From NCBI RefSeq assembly GCF_002797575.1, contig NZ_PGTX01000001.1, forward strand, positions 310,001 to 374,000: DNA of 64,000 nucleotides, given 5' to 3'. The translations under genes and the position numbers were made by a program. Shown here one piece after another: positions 7,203 to 16,444 of this stretch (positions within the stretch are counted from its first letter, which is position 1; every line of letters begins with the position of its first letter). Below the pieces are notes generated by a model. That model was not told where the DNA came from, did no database searches, and saw only the letters and a list, made by a program, of their open reading frames with translations. This DNA comes from Polynucleobacter brandtiae. GTDB lineage: Bacteria > Pseudomonadota > Gammaproteobacteria > Burkholderiales > Burkholderiaceae.

Positions 7203-10192
7203 CACATCCCCTTCCTGCAAATACCTCTGGCTTCGCAGTACTTGCAAACACTATCCGGTGCAAAAGCTTTCATGGGTTTACGCGCCCAAAGCGTATTTAA
7301 ATCTTGGGTAATCTGATCAGAAAACTGCTGCATCATGTCTGGCATATCCTGAACTGGATGTGCTCGAATAATTTTATCTTCACCTTTATCTAGCGTTGAT
7401 TTAAGACTAACCCACTCAGCCTGCTTTACCTCTCGTCCAGGCAGGTGTGCAGCAGTGGCATTCTCATTGACGCCACGTGCATAAATTAGTAACTGAGGAT
7501 CATCCAAAATATGGTCGGCACGGTCAGAAATCCTCTTGATGCCTTGATTTTTATAATCAATTACGGCGGCGGTAGTCACATTCAATTGATTAATGTCAAA
7601 ACGGTCGGCACGGCCTGCAATTCGGATTGCTTGCTCCGCCCCATTCTGATCAATCAAGGTCAACGTAAAGCCAACTGGTAGTTCAGCATCGTGATATGTC
7701 CAGCCATCATGCTCACGCTTGAGTTGCCAATCAACAAAGCTGGGGATTTGTTTTTGCCAATCTCGCAAGGTACCCAGCACTCTCGCATCTCCCGCAATCA
7801 GACGCTCAAATTCTTTTTCAGAATATTGCGTTAGCTGCTCTTGCATCCATTGACGACGAGCCTCTTGTCCATCATGTATCGGTGAGTGCGCCTTATTACC
7901 TTCAGTTTTAAGTGCTTGAAAAAAGTTCTTCAGTAACGCATGTAAAGTTTGGCCAACCAAAGAAGCATCAAAACCTTCTTCAAATTCTTTTGCTTTACGA
8001 AGGCCTAAGAGGCTGCTAACGTAATATCGATAAGGACAGCTTCGCAAAGCCTTATAAGCGCTTGGAGAAACGCTGAGTGGAATAGCTAAGTCTTGCCCTG
8101 GAATGCTGACGGCCATTTCCATTGGTTGTGATTGCGTTTCATAAGGCTTGAACCTGACCTCAACTACCTTCCAATCTTTAAGCTGAGCTTGCAGACGCTG
8201 AATCCAAGCTGATGGGCGCAAGGGCTCTCCACTGTTGCTTTTACTTTGCCAAAGTAGATCCACCTGCTGGCAAGAGACCAATAACTGAGAAAGATCTCTA
8301 GCCTGCTGAATATATTGTGCAGTAACGGTCGATGACTTGAGATAGCGATTAAGCGTGTCCGAGAAAAATAAAGGAGGTTCTGCAAATGCCGGCAATTGCT
8401 GTTCGTCACAGCCCACTAAAATTACTGCATCAAATTGGCGAAGGCGTGTGGAACTGAGCGGCAGAATACTGAGCGTCGCTATGCCTTGCGTACCCACCTC
8501 TTCATAAGAGGCCTCTTCAATCACCGTTTTTAATAGGCTCATCCACTCTGGCAAGCGCATCTTCACCTCTTGATATGCACTTGCATTCAGATCAAAACTC
8601 TCTATTACTTTTAGTAACTGCTGCCCAGCAGAGTCGTTTTGAAGACGCGCTGCCATGCCGGTTTCTTGTAGATTTTTTTGCAAGTGCTTGTATGCACTTA
8701 AGCAATCGACGCTCGCATACTGCCAGGCACGATGTCGATTCTGGACAAAATCAATCAGCTCTAATAAATGGGCGTTAGGTGCGCCCCCGTTACTCGCTGC
8801 ATAAGCATTTGCTCGTTCAATAGCTGCCCTAAAAGTTTCCCATCCGGACTTTGCTTGGCTAGCAATCAATATATCTTCTAGTTGAGCAATAAGTCCTATG
8901 CATACTTCAGGTGATTTATCGAGACTCAGGGCAAGATCAAAAAAAGGATTCTGTAAAAACTCTAGCAAGACATTGGCACTGGGGCCCTCTTTGGGGGCAC
9001 GAATTAATTGCAGCCAAGAATCGAGGGCTGCGGCTGCACGTGTAGTAGATAACTTCCAGCCGGTCTCATCTCGAATACGCAATGAACTACCTAGGCGACT
9101 GAGTAAGGCCCGCGCCCTACGTGCAGCTAAGCGATCTTGGGCGACTAAGGCAATATTTTTTTTACCCGACATAAGATGCGCTTCAATCGTTTTGGTTGCA
9201 GCCCAGGCCAGCTCTTCAAAACGTCTTGCTGCTAGTAGGTTCCAGCCTTTATAGCTACTAGACTGAATATTGCTTTCAATTTGCTCTATTGCCTGAAGAT
9301 CGGCAGTGACTATCTGCCCCTCTGCATCTTGACCGCACAGCGCCTCACTCCATAGAGCTACGGATTGCCAATCTAGATTTACCTGCAGGACGGGCGCCCA
9401 TTGCGCATAACTTAGTAGGTATTGCTCAATCAATTCGTGGTCAACAGGTTTTGCATCAGCCGTTTGCACCCATATAAATGGCCGGGCTACTAAAGTGCTA
9501 GCTTTGCTTGCCTGTAAATGCGCTGCCATGGCTAAGTGCTTTCGAATTACTGGGTCACCAACACTTGTGAGATGACGCCAAAAAGCCAGCAATACCGCAG
9601 ACTCTTCATCGACCACCTTACGAGAGAGTCCCACATAGGCCTTAGCGACCGCTTGATCTAGGGCAAATGCCACTTTTTTAAGCCAAGCATCTACATCCAG
9701 CGTATGCGATTCTAATAAGGCGTTTAACTCAGGCTGCAGTTGCGGCATCACGATTTCCGATAAGACATCGCATGCGTCTATCACTGCCTGCGCCAGCCCC
9801 CAAGCACCGGCCTCACTCTCGGCTTTAAACCAGCCTTGGAGTACTCGGTGTTTTCGTAAATTGACAAAGACTGATAGCCAACGCTCCAGGTCTGTTTGCC
9901 TTTTAGGAAACTTCCAAGCGCCAGGCGCCAACTCTAACCAATCATTAAAGCTTAATACCTGGGGTAAGAACGCAATGTGGGGATTAAGCTCTTTGGGGCG
10001 GTATTTCTCTAAAGCTATTCGCACCCCCATTAAAGGGCCCGCAGTGCTCAACACCACTATTGGGTGTTGCCGGGTTTGGATCGCACAATCCCAAATACCC
10101 TGGGCCAGCGTTTTTAAAGCATCGGCATTAGGCGTGACACTCCAGCTCTGGGGCTGCTGTTGATCAAGGAGGACTGGAAAGGGCTGGGACAT
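7199..10192 (-). CDS. addB: AddB-like PD-(D/E)XK nuclease (iron-sulphur type)
   Basis: This 997-residue protein is the partner of the AddA-like helicase. The N-terminal two thirds resemble a degenerate helicase fold without an intact Walker A. The C-terminal part is a RecB-type nuclease with 'AGRADRFDI' and 'VIDYKNQG'. Four cysteines in the AddB/Cas4 arrangement flank the nuclease core: one in 'LRSCPYRYY' and three in CKYCEARGIC at the extreme C-terminus, the expected ligands for a 4Fe-4S cluster that holds the domain together. AddB proteins help recombination-linked end resection. It overlaps the helicase gene by 4 bp. Proteobacterial AddB proteins are divergent, so the name is by architecture. 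Confidence 0.8.
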   Translation of the reverse strand: MSQPFPVLLDQQQPQSWSVTPNADALKTLAQGIWDCAIQTRQHPIVVLSTAGPLMGVRIALEKYRPKELNPHIAFLPQVLSFNDWLELAPGAWKFPKRQTDLERWLSVFVNLRKHRVLQGWFKAESEAGAWGLAQAVIDACDVLSEIVMPQLQPELNALLESHTLDVDAWLKKVAFALDQAVAKAYVGLSRKVVDEESAVLLAFWRHLTSVGDPVIRKHLAMAAHLQASKASTLVARPFIWVQTADAKPVDHELIEQYLLSYAQWAPVLQVNLDWQSVALWSEALCGQDAEGQIVTADLQAIEQIESNIQSSSYKGWNLLAARRFEELAWAATKTIEAHLMSGKKNIALVAQDRLAARRARALLSRLGSSLRIRDETGWKLSTTRAAAALDSWLQLIRAPKEGPSANVLLEFLQNPFFDLALSLDKSPEVCIGLIAQLEDILIASQAKSGWETFRAAIERANAYAASNGGAPNAHLLELIDFVQNRHRAWQYASVDCLSAYKHLQKNLQETGMAARLQNDSAGQQLLKVIESFDLNASAYQEVKMRLPEWMSLLKTVIEEASYEEVGTQGIATLSILPLSSTRLRQFDAVILVGCDEQQLPAFAEPPLFFSDTLNRYLKSSTVTAQYIQQARDLSQLLVSCQQVDLLWQSKSNSGEPLRPSAWIQRLQAQLKDWKVVEVRFKPYETQSQPMEMAVSIPGQDLAIPLSVSPSAYKALRSCPYRYYVSSLLGLRKAKEFEEGFDASLVGQTLHALLKNFFQALKTEGNKAHSPIHDGQEARRQWMQEQLTQYSEKEFERLIAGDARVLGTLRDWQKQIPSFVDWQLKREHDGWTYHDAELPVGFTLTLIDQNGAEQAIRIAGRADRFDINQLNVTTAAVIDYKNQGIKRISDRADHILDDPQLLIYARGVNENATAAHLPGREVKQAEWVSLKSTLDKGEDKIIRAHPVQDMPDMMQQFSDQITQDLNTLWARKPMKAFAPDSVCKYCEARGICRKGMW

Positions 10193-10312
10193 CAGAAACG
10201 GATGGTAGGTCTAATTTTTAGTCTGTTTTGAAAATTTAGGCGTAAAGTCTGGCTTATTGCTAATATAAGCCTTGTAACGCTTTAACCACATAAGATTAAA
10301 TAAGGAATTTTC

Positions 10313-10639
10313 ATGAGTGCCGGTATTAAATATGTAACTGACGCTTCTTTCGAGCAAGATGTTCTCAAATCCGATAAACCCGTCCTGCTAGACTTCTGGG
10401 CTGAATGGTGTGGCCCCTGCAAGATGATTGGCCCTATTCTAGAAGAGTTATCTACCGAGTACGGCGACAAAATACAAATTGCCAAAATGAATGTAGATGA
10501 GAATACAGGCGTACCTGCCCAGTTCAATATTCGCGGTATCCCCACGCTAATCTTATTTAAGAATGGCACTGTTGCCGCTCAAAAAGTAGGCGCTTTGGCT
10601 AAATCCCAATTAACGGCGTTTATTGATAGTCACTTATAG
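10313..10639 (+). CDS. trxA: Thioredoxin
   Basis: A 108-residue single-domain thioredoxin, the usual length. The WCGPC active site is at residues 32-36 and the cis-proline loop is GIPTLILF near residue 75. In the cytoplasm it reduces protein disulphides and is itself reduced by thioredoxin reductase. An AAGGAA Shine-Dalgarno precedes the ATG. It lies directly upstream of rho in the same direction, an arrangement also known in E. coli, with a 290-bp gap that holds a hairpin and the rho leader. It diverges from the AddB-like gene, about 120 bp away. Confidence 0.97.
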   Translation: MSAGIKYVTDASFEQDVLKSDKPVLLDFWAEWCGPCKMIGPILEELSTEYGDKIQIAKMNVDENTGVPAQFNIRGIPTLILFKNGTVAAQKVGALAKSQLTAFIDSHL

Positions 10640-10651
10640 GATGTTCCTTAA

Positions 10652-10678
10652 TCACGGGTTCACCGAGTGAGCCTGTGA
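10652..10678 (+). terminator. Hairpin downstream of trxA (weak terminator)
   Basis: A 12-bp stem with two G-U pairs and a CGA loop starts 12 bases after the trxA stop. Only a short CTTT follows, so it may stabilise the trxA transcript or terminate it poorly rather than end it cleanly. Confidence 0.5.
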
Positions 10679-10799
10679 CTTTAAAGGCGAATTTAACCCG
10701 ATTAAGCACTCCTTTCGTATTTTTTGATACCTGTAACGCTTAGTTTTTAGTGTAGTATCTAGTTCATCAGTATTTCAATGCGTTCAACAGCGCCCCCGC

Positions 10800-10929
10800 C
10801 CTCTAGTTAACTACCCCTCTTCTTTAGCACTTCCCTAATTCTTGTCTTCACCTTTGTCTACTATTTACCTAGACTGAATTAATCCAAGACACATTTTTAT
10901 ATCCTTCTTCATCTACACCCTAAAACCAC
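10800..10929 (+). promoter_or_regulatory. C-rich, G-poor rho leader (candidate rut site)
   Basis: The 130 bases before the rho start codon contain about 40 C and only 7 G by my count, with long pyrimidine runs and little obvious structure. This is the composition bound by Rho itself. No Shine-Dalgarno precedes the rho ATG. Autoregulation of rho through leader termination is established in E. coli; here it is inferred from composition. Confidence 0.55.
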
Positions 10930-12192
10930 ATGCAACTATCCGAACTTAAAGTACTACACGTATCCGCCCTACTTGAAATGGCAGCTAGCCTGGAAATTGA
11001 AAATACCCAGCGCATGCGCAAACAAGAGTTAATGTTTGCCATCCTCAAAAAGCGCGCCAAGGAAGGTGAGTCCGTTTTTGGTGACGGAACCTTAGAAGTT
11101 CTGCCAGATGGTTTTGGTTTCTTGCGATCACCTGATGCTTCTTATATGGCCTCCCCGGACGATATCTATATCTCCCCAGCCCAAATTCGTCGCTTTAACC
11201 TGCACACGGGTGACAGCGTTGAAGGTGAAGTTCGTACGCCTAAGGATGGTGAGCGCTATTTCGCACTGGTAAAGGTCGATAAGATCAATGGCTTACCGCC
11301 AGAGGCCTTAAAGAACCGCATCATGTTCGAAAACCTCACACCACTTCATCCAAATCGTACGATCCATCTAGAGCGTGATATCAAGGCCGAAGAAAACCTC
11401 ACCGGTCGCATCATTGATATGATTTCCCCGATAGGCTATGGCCAGCGTGGCTTGATAGTATCCTCCCCAAAATCTGGTAAGACGGTGATGATGCAGCATA
11501 TTGCCCATGCGATTGCCGCGAATAATCCCGATGCGATTTTGATCGTATTGTTGGTTGACGAGCGCCCTGAAGAGGTTACTGAAATGCAGCGCTCCGTGCG
11601 CGGAGAGGTGGTTGCCTCAACGTTTGATGAGCCTGCAGTGCGTCACGTACAAGTTGCTGAGATGGTCATTGAAAAGGCTAAGCGTTTAGTCGAAATGAAA
11701 AAAGATGTCATCATCCTGCTTGATTCGATTACCCGCCTTGCTCGCGCATACAACACCGTCATTCCCTCATCAGGCAAAGTATTGTCTGGTGGTGTCGATG
11801 CCAATGCATTGCAGCGTCCAAAGCGCTTTTTTGGTGCGGCACGCAATGTAGAAGAAGGTGGCTCACTTACCATCATCGCCACCGCACTGATTGAAACAGG
11901 TAGCCGCATGGATGACCTTATCTATGAGGAGTTCAAAGGTACAGGCAACATGGAAGTGCACCTTGAGCGTCGCTTGGCTGAGCGCCGTGTTTACCCATCT
12001 ATTAACCTGAACAAATCAGGCACCCGCCGTGAAGAGCTACTGGTAAAAGCGGAAAATCTCCAAAAAATCTGGGTTTTACGTAAATTATTGGCAGATATGG
12101 ATGATATTGAGGCGATGAACTTCATCGTGGATAAACTCAAATCAACCAAAAACAATAGTGAATTCTTTGACTTGATGCGTAAAGGCAGCTAA
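10930..12192 (+). CDS. rho: Transcription termination factor Rho
   Basis: A 420-residue hexameric RNA-dependent ATPase that ends transcription. The N-terminal Rho domain (residues 1-45) is followed by the cold-shock-like RNA-binding domain (about 50-118, with GFGFLRSP) and the ATPase core. The core has Walker A PKSGKT at 180-185, the [10 protein letters not shown] segment, '[13 protein letters not shown]' and '[21 protein letters not shown]', the Q and R loop regions. Typical Rho reads [16 protein letters not shown] here is a mild variant that keeps the P-loop. Length is normal. The start lacks a Shine-Dalgarno, which fits a regulated leader. Confidence 0.97.
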   Translation: MQLSELKVLHVSALLEMAASLEIENTQRMRKQELMFAILKKRAKEGESVFGDGTLEVLPDGFGFLRSPDASYMASPDDIYISPAQIRRFNLHTGDSVEGEVRTPKDGERYFALVKVDKINGLPPEALKNRIMFENLTPLHPNRTIHLERDIKAEENLTGRIIDMISPIGYGQRGLIVSSPKSGKTVMMQHIAHAIAANNPDAILIVLLVDERPEEVTEMQRSVRGEVVASTFDEPAVRHVQVAEMVIEKAKRLVEMKKDVIILLDSITRLARAYNTVIPSSGKVLSGGVDANALQRPKRFFGAARNVEEGGSLTIIATALIETGSRMDDLIYEEFKGTGNMEVHLERRLAERRVYPSINLNKSGTRREELLVKAENLQKIWVLRKLLADMDDIEAMNFIVDKLKSTKNNSEFFDLMRKGS

Positions 12193-12281
12193 TCTCGTCT
12201 AAGAAAGCCAGTAAAACTGCGCTTTCCCATTGATTTCATGGCATAATTTCTTTTTTACCGCTGTAACAACGGCATTTAACT

Positions 12282-12319
12282 GGGTAAGTATTTAGGTCTT
12301 TTGATCTAAACGGCTACCC
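12282..12319 (+). promoter_or_regulatory. Hairpin leader of ribosomal protein L31 (possible autoregulatory element)
   Basis: An outer stem GGGTA/TACCC (12282-12286 with 12315-12319) encloses an 8-bp inner stem (12291-12298 with 12303-12310, one G-U pair) capped by TTTT, with an internal loop between them. It ends just before the AGGA Shine-Dalgarno of the L31 gene. Structured L31 leaders that bind L31 are known in several bacterial groups; membership in one of those classes is inferred. Confidence 0.5.
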
Positions 12320-12335
12320 GCTAATAGGACTAATA

Positions 12336-12683
12336 ATGAAACCTGGCATTCACCCCGAATATCGCGAAATCGTCTTTGTAGACGTTTCCAATAACTTTAG
12401 CTTCAAGACTCGCTCTACTATGTCTACAAGAGAGACAATTAAGTGGGAAGATGGCAATGAGTATCCATTAGCCAAAATCGAGACTTCATCCGAGTCACAC
12501 CCTTTCTACACTGGCACCCAGAAGATTATGGATACTGCCGGTCGGGTTGAGAAATTCCGTCAGAAATTCGGTACCAAAGCAGTTGCTAAGGCTACTGGTG
12601 ATGGCGCTGCAAAAACTGCTGAGAAAAAAGCAGCCGCTGCAGAAGCTAAGGCTGCTGAAAAGCCAGCTAAAAAGAAGGCTTAA
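12336..12683 (+). CDS. rpmE2: 50S ribosomal protein L31, type B
   Basis: The first 80 residues are a type B L31 ([45 protein letters not shown]). It lacks the CxxC zinc pair of type A proteins, so it works without zinc. The remaining 35 residues are an Ala/Lys/Glu-rich tail that makes the protein longer (115 aa) than the usual 80-90. An AGGA Shine-Dalgarno lies about 9 bases upstream. In many bacteria the zinc-free paralogue is used under zinc limitation; no second copy is visible here, so it may be the only L31. Confidence 0.95.
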   Translation: MKPGIHPEYREIVFVDVSNNFSFKTRSTMSTRETIKWEDGNEYPLAKIETSSESHPFYTGTQKIMDTAGRVEKFRQKFGTKAVAKATGDGAAKTAEKKAAAAEAKAAEKPAKKKA

Positions 12684-12727
12684 TAGTAGTAGGGTTTGGT
12701 TGAGTAGACTAACTCTACGAGATAATC

Positions 12728-12751
12728 AAGGCAGCATTTGCTGCCTTTTTT
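12728..12751 (+). terminator. Intrinsic terminator of rpmE2
   Basis: A GC-rich stem (AAGGCAGCA with TGCTGCCTT) is followed by a run of six T, 45 bases after the L31 stop codon. Confidence 0.85.
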
Positions 12752-12808
12752 ATTGCCAGTTTCACCCGTTTTAATTGAATATATTTGTTGTTTAGTACAG
12801 CCTGATCT

Positions 12809-14530
12809 ATGGTTAAACTTACCGCCGCCGCCACCACTTCCATTCCACGCATGATTATTTTTGCGCTGACCTTGATTTATGGTCTCGCCGGACTTTTTGC
12901 GCGGGATCCTTGGAAGAATGAAGACGCCATTGGTTTTGGTGGAATGTGGATCTTGCAACAAGGTAAGGCCCTAGACTGGATTGTTCCCCACCTTGCTGGA
13001 CGTGACGTTTCCTTAGGGGCACCATTTCCATATTGGCTAGGCGCCATCTTGATGGATCTTTTTGGCCCCCTGATTGGCATGGCCAATGCCGCTCGTCTTT
13101 ATTCTGCAATCTGCTTCTTTGCCGCTGCCCTAGCCATTTGGTATGCCACCTACTTATTAGGCCGTAGAGCTGAAGTGCAGCCAATGGCATTAGCCGTAGG
13201 TGGTCAGCCCAGCCTTAAAAATTATGGGATGACTTTAGCAGATGGTGCCCTACTAATATTTCTTGCATGCGTAGGGCTCGCCCAACGGGCACACGAAACA
13301 ACCCCAATGATGGCGCAGTTGATGGCAATCAGTATTGTTCTATATGGAACTGTTCGCGGACTGGATAGACCCTGGCAAGGAGGCCTGTGGACCGGCCTTG
13401 GCATTGCCATTATTGCCCTGTCGAGTAATCTTACGCTGAGCTTAATGGTTGTTTGCTCCACGATTATTGCGGTGCTTGCAAGTAACGCAAAACTGCGCTT
13501 TCGCTGGACATTAACTAGCACCGTTTTGGGTTTAATCGGCTTCGCTATTTGGCCCATCCTGTGGCATCTTGGCAACCTCCCTCCTGAATGGCGGCATATC
13601 GCCCAAGAAGGTTGGCGCAATATGCCTGAGATGCAAAGTCGACCCTCCATTGCGTCACTCAGCTTTATGAGCGTGAACTTTTGGGCCTACGCTTGGCCTG
13701 TTTGGCCCCTGGCAATGATCTCACTTGCTCATTGGAGTCGCACGCAAAAGACGGGGCAATGGCGCGCACCTCACCTCTGTATCCCACTGAGTTTTTTTGT
13801 GGGCTGCTGCATTTACATTTTGTTCAGATCAGAGGCAAATGAGCATGATCTGATCATCTTAATTCCCAGTCTCGCCATCATCGCCGCATTTAGTCTGCCC
13901 ATATTAAAACGTGGCCTGATTAGCTTTGTTGATTGGTTTGCGATGTTTAGTTTTACGATCATTGCCCTAGCCATCTGGATTATCTGGCTAGCAAAAATCA
14001 CTGGCTTTCCCCAATCTACCGCCGCTAATTTGCAAAGGCTATTACCTGGATTTCAAGCACAATTTGACTATCTCACCTTTGTGATCGCCTTGATCATTAC
14101 CGGCATATGGCTAGGTATCGTACGGTGGAGAACTTCACGTGCTCCGAAAGAAATTTGGCGCTGTTTAATCATCTCTGCCTCTGGCACTACCCTCATGTGG
14201 GTACTGCTAATGACATTGTGGCTTCCAACGATTGACTTCGCTAAAACATATCGTCATGTATCTGAACGTCTTGAGAAAGTTATTGCCAACACTCCAGGAT
14301 GCATCGATACGAGCAACCTAGGTTCAGCGCAACTAGCCTCCTTTAGCTACTTTTCAAAACTACAACTACGCGATGACCCCAGCTGCAATTTAATGCTTAC
14401 CCACAGCTCTCTTGAAGCCAAGGCTTATGCCAGCTTGAATAAAAAGAAAATTGAATTACTCTGGGAAGATCGCCGCGCCGCCGATCGTGATGAGCGCCTC
14501 CGCCTTTATCAAGTGACACCTGCAAATTAA
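12809..14530 (+). CDS. ArnT-like (GT83/GT39-type) polytopic glycosyltransferase
   Basis: A 573-residue integral membrane protein with about 11 or more hydrophobic helices. An early loop after the first helix reads ARDPWKNEDA, which resembles the catalytic acidic loop of ArnT and other lipid-linked glycosyltransferases; 'FPYWLGAILMDLFG' follows. The C-terminal 80 residues are soluble. Family members move a sugar from an undecaprenyl or polyprenyl carrier to lipid A or protein in the periplasm. It is followed by a MATE pump gene 9 bp downstream. The sugar and acceptor cannot be told from the sequence. Confidence 0.6.
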   Translation: MVKLTAAATTSIPRMIIFALTLIYGLAGLFARDPWKNEDAIGFGGMWILQQGKALDWIVPHLAGRDVSLGAPFPYWLGAILMDLFGPLIGMANAARLYSAICFFAAALAIWYATYLLGRRAEVQPMALAVGGQPSLKNYGMTLADGALLIFLACVGLAQRAHETTPMMAQLMAISIVLYGTVRGLDRPWQGGLWTGLGIAIIALSSNLTLSLMVVCSTIIAVLASNAKLRFRWTLTSTVLGLIGFAIWPILWHLGNLPPEWRHIAQEGWRNMPEMQSRPSIASLSFMSVNFWAYAWPVWPLAMISLAHWSRTQKTGQWRAPHLCIPLSFFVGCCIYILFRSEANEHDLIILIPSLAIIAAFSLPILKRGLISFVDWFAMFSFTIIALAIWIIWLAKITGFPQSTAANLQRLLPGFQAQFDYLTFVIALIITGIWLGIVRWRTSRAPKEIWRCLIISASGTTLMWVLLMTLWLPTIDFAKTYRHVSERLEKVIANTPGCIDTSNLGSAQLASFSYFSKLQLRDDPSCNLMLTHSSLEAKAYASLNKKKIELLWEDRRAADRDERLRLYQVTPAN

Positions 14531-14539
14531 GAGCCTATA

Positions 14540-15931
14540 GTGCTGCACTTTAAATTATCGCGTCTTCGCGAGGATGTACCAGCCCTGTTAAAACTAGCGG
14601 GTCCAATCCTGATTGGCCAGCTGGCGGTGATTGCGTTTGGGGTCCTCGATACCGCCATGACGGCGCGCTATTCTGCAGATGATCTTGCAGCTCTGGCAAT
14701 GGCATCCGCTATTTTTATTAGTGTTTATGTTGGCCTAACAGGCGTCATTTCTGCACTAGCACCAATCGCTGGACAGCTATTTGGCGCAAAACGCTTTGAC
14801 GAAATTGGCGAAGAAGTGCGCCAAGCAACTTGGCTGGCACTGGGACTTACCGTCTTAGGTAGTCTCATCCTATTAAACGCAGATCATCTATTAGCAATCT
14901 CTCAAGTAAATTTTGATATTGAGGGCAAAGCTCGTCTTTATCTCAGCATCTTGGCAATCGGACTTCCGGCAAGTATGGCAATGCGGGTGTTAATGGCTCT
15001 GCACAATGCAGTCTCACGCCCTACCGTCATTACCGTAGTACAAATTATCGGCCTGTGCTTAAAGCTACCACTCAATCTCTTATTTATTTATGGTGGGCTT
15101 GGTATTGAAGCGATGGGCGGGCCAGGTTGTGCCGTAGCTACCATCATCATTAATTGGTTTTGGCTGATCATTACTTTAAGCTTTGTTCTATTTGATGGTT
15201 TTTATAAGCCCTTCAAAATATTCTCCCGCTTTAGCTGGCCGGATTGGCATCGCATCTGGACAATATTAAAGCTGGGGGCTCCCATTGGTTTTAGCTATTT
15301 AATTGAAGTAACCTCGTTTACTTTTATGTCCTTGTTTATCGCCCGCCTAGGGACAACAGCTTTAGCGGGGCATCAAATTGTCGCCAATTTGGGAACTGTC
15401 ATGTATATGGTTCCGCTTTCGCTTTCGATTGCCACGATGACTTTAGTCTCTCAAGCCATCGGCGCCAACAGACAATCTCGTGCGGAAGAAATTGGCTGGT
15501 CTTCAGTGTTCTTCACCACAGGCCTATGCATTTCCCTAGGAATCATAGTCTGGGTCTGTAGAGCGCAATTACTAGATCTTTACGATCCGCCGGATGAAGT
15601 GAAGGTATTTGCCATTCCACTATTTTTGTTCATCGCCTTCTACCAAGTCTTTGACGCATTGCAAATTACCGCTGCATTTATTTTGCGCGCTTATCGCATT
15701 GCCTTTTGGCCGATGTTAATTTATGCTGGCTCGCTTTGGGGTGTTGGGCTTGGTGGCGGCTATTTAATGGGCTTTAATGTTTTTGGAAATACCCCGGAAT
15801 TTTTACAAGGCGCTAGTGGATTTTGGGCGGGTAATAGTCTTAGTCTCGGGCTGGCGGCATTTTTATTACTGTACTTATTTAGAAGAACGGCGGCTCGTTT
15901 TGAAAAAATGCAGCCACCTGTCCAAGTCTAG
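14540..15931 (+). CDS. MATE family efflux transporter
   Basis: A 463-residue, 12-helix transporter of the multidrug and toxic compound extrusion family. The N-terminal 'LLKLAGPILIGQLAVIAFGVLDTAMTARYS' is the standard MATE opening, and the second half repeats it ('ILKLGAPIGFSYLIEVTSFTFMSLFIARLGTTALAGHQI'). The length matches NorM-like members. Such proteins export cationic drugs or dyes by Na+ or H+ antiport. It starts with GTG 9 bp after the membrane glycosyltransferase, so the two are probably cotranscribed. It converges with a lipoprotein gene only 15 bp away. Confidence 0.92.
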   Translation: MLHFKLSRLREDVPALLKLAGPILIGQLAVIAFGVLDTAMTARYSADDLAALAMASAIFISVYVGLTGVISALAPIAGQLFGAKRFDEIGEEVRQATWLALGLTVLGSLILLNADHLLAISQVNFDIEGKARLYLSILAIGLPASMAMRVLMALHNAVSRPTVITVVQIIGLCLKLPLNLLFIYGGLGIEAMGGPGCAVATIIINWFWLIITLSFVLFDGFYKPFKIFSRFSWPDWHRIWTILKLGAPIGFSYLIEVTSFTFMSLFIARLGTTALAGHQIVANLGTVMYMVPLSLSIATMTLVSQAIGANRQSRAEEIGWSSVFFTTGLCISLGIIVWVCRAQLLDLYDPPDEVKVFAIPLFLFIAFYQVFDALQITAAFILRAYRIAFWPMLIYAGSLWGVGLGGGYLMGFNVFGNTPEFLQGASGFWAGNSLSLGLAAFLLLYLFRRTAARFEKMQPPVQV

Positions 15932-15946
15932 GCCAAGACTGGCGCT

Positions 15947-16423
15947 TTACTGAATTGGCTTAAATCCACTGGGAGGTGCATAGCTCCGGTTGCCACCTTG
16001 CGTTGGGTAACTAGGCACTTGATTACCTTTGGAATACATACACTGTTGATAGGCAATGTTGTACTGGGTTTGAGATTGATTCTGCTTACCAGCCGAACCC
16101 AAAGCGCCCATAGCAGCACCGCCGAGCAAACCAACACCTGCGCCAGTACCAATATTCTGACTACTACCGCCTTGAATTACTGCACCGGCGGCTGCGCCCA
16201 AGGCTGCGCCAATTAAAGCGCTAGTGGCGCCCTCTTTCAAGGCAGCATTAGTACCCTCTTTGATGGCATTAGCCGCAAACTCACGACAAACTATATCCTC
16301 CTGCTGAAAGACCTCAAAGGGCTTTCCTTCACGAGGCATGATCGCGATAGTTGGCCCTGTAGGGGCAGAAACACAAGCGGCTAATGTGCTCAGTAAAAGA
16401 ATGGAGAATGCGATACGTTTCAT
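15947..16423 (-). CDS. Glycine-zipper lipoprotein
   Basis: A 158-residue lipoprotein with signal peptide and lipobox LAAC (Cys17). A central glycine zipper runs from about residue 65 to 110 (GAALGAAAGAVIQGG, GAGVGLLGGAAMGALG), as in SlyB/OmpA-like envelope proteins that insert into membranes. Two further cysteines at about residues 46 and 128 (IVCREF, YQQCMY) could form a disulphide. It is followed upstream by another secreted protein gene in the same direction. The exact role is unknown; envelope integrity is a guess. Confidence 0.72.
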   Translation of the reverse strand: MKRIAFSILLLSTLAACVSAPTGPTIAIMPREGKPFEVFQQEDIVCREFAANAIKEGTNAALKEGATSALIGAALGAAAGAVIQGGSSQNIGTGAGVGLLGGAAMGALGSAGKQNQSQTQYNIAYQQCMYSKGNQVPSYPTQGGNRSYAPPSGFKPIQ

Positions 16424-16444
16424 ATTAAGTCCCAGTCAATCAAA

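Noticed and set aside
8898-9254. 118-codon frame opposite to the AddB-like gene
   Set aside because: Shadow of the nuclease gene; Arg/Ser/Ala-rich composition typical of antisense frames.
10781-10813. Ten-codon leader peptide (MRSTAPPPSS) before rho
   Set aside because: No Shine-Dalgarno and it falls in the C-rich leader, where short Pro/Ser frames arise by composition.
13222-13650. 142-codon frame opposite to the GT83-like gene
   Set aside because: Antisense frame within a polytopic membrane protein gene; Arg/Pro-rich and without motifs.
15928-16152. Short frame overlapping the glycine-zipper lipoprotein gene on the same strand
   Set aside because: The lipoprotein frame has lipobox and glycine zipper; this one is a shifted reading of the same bases.
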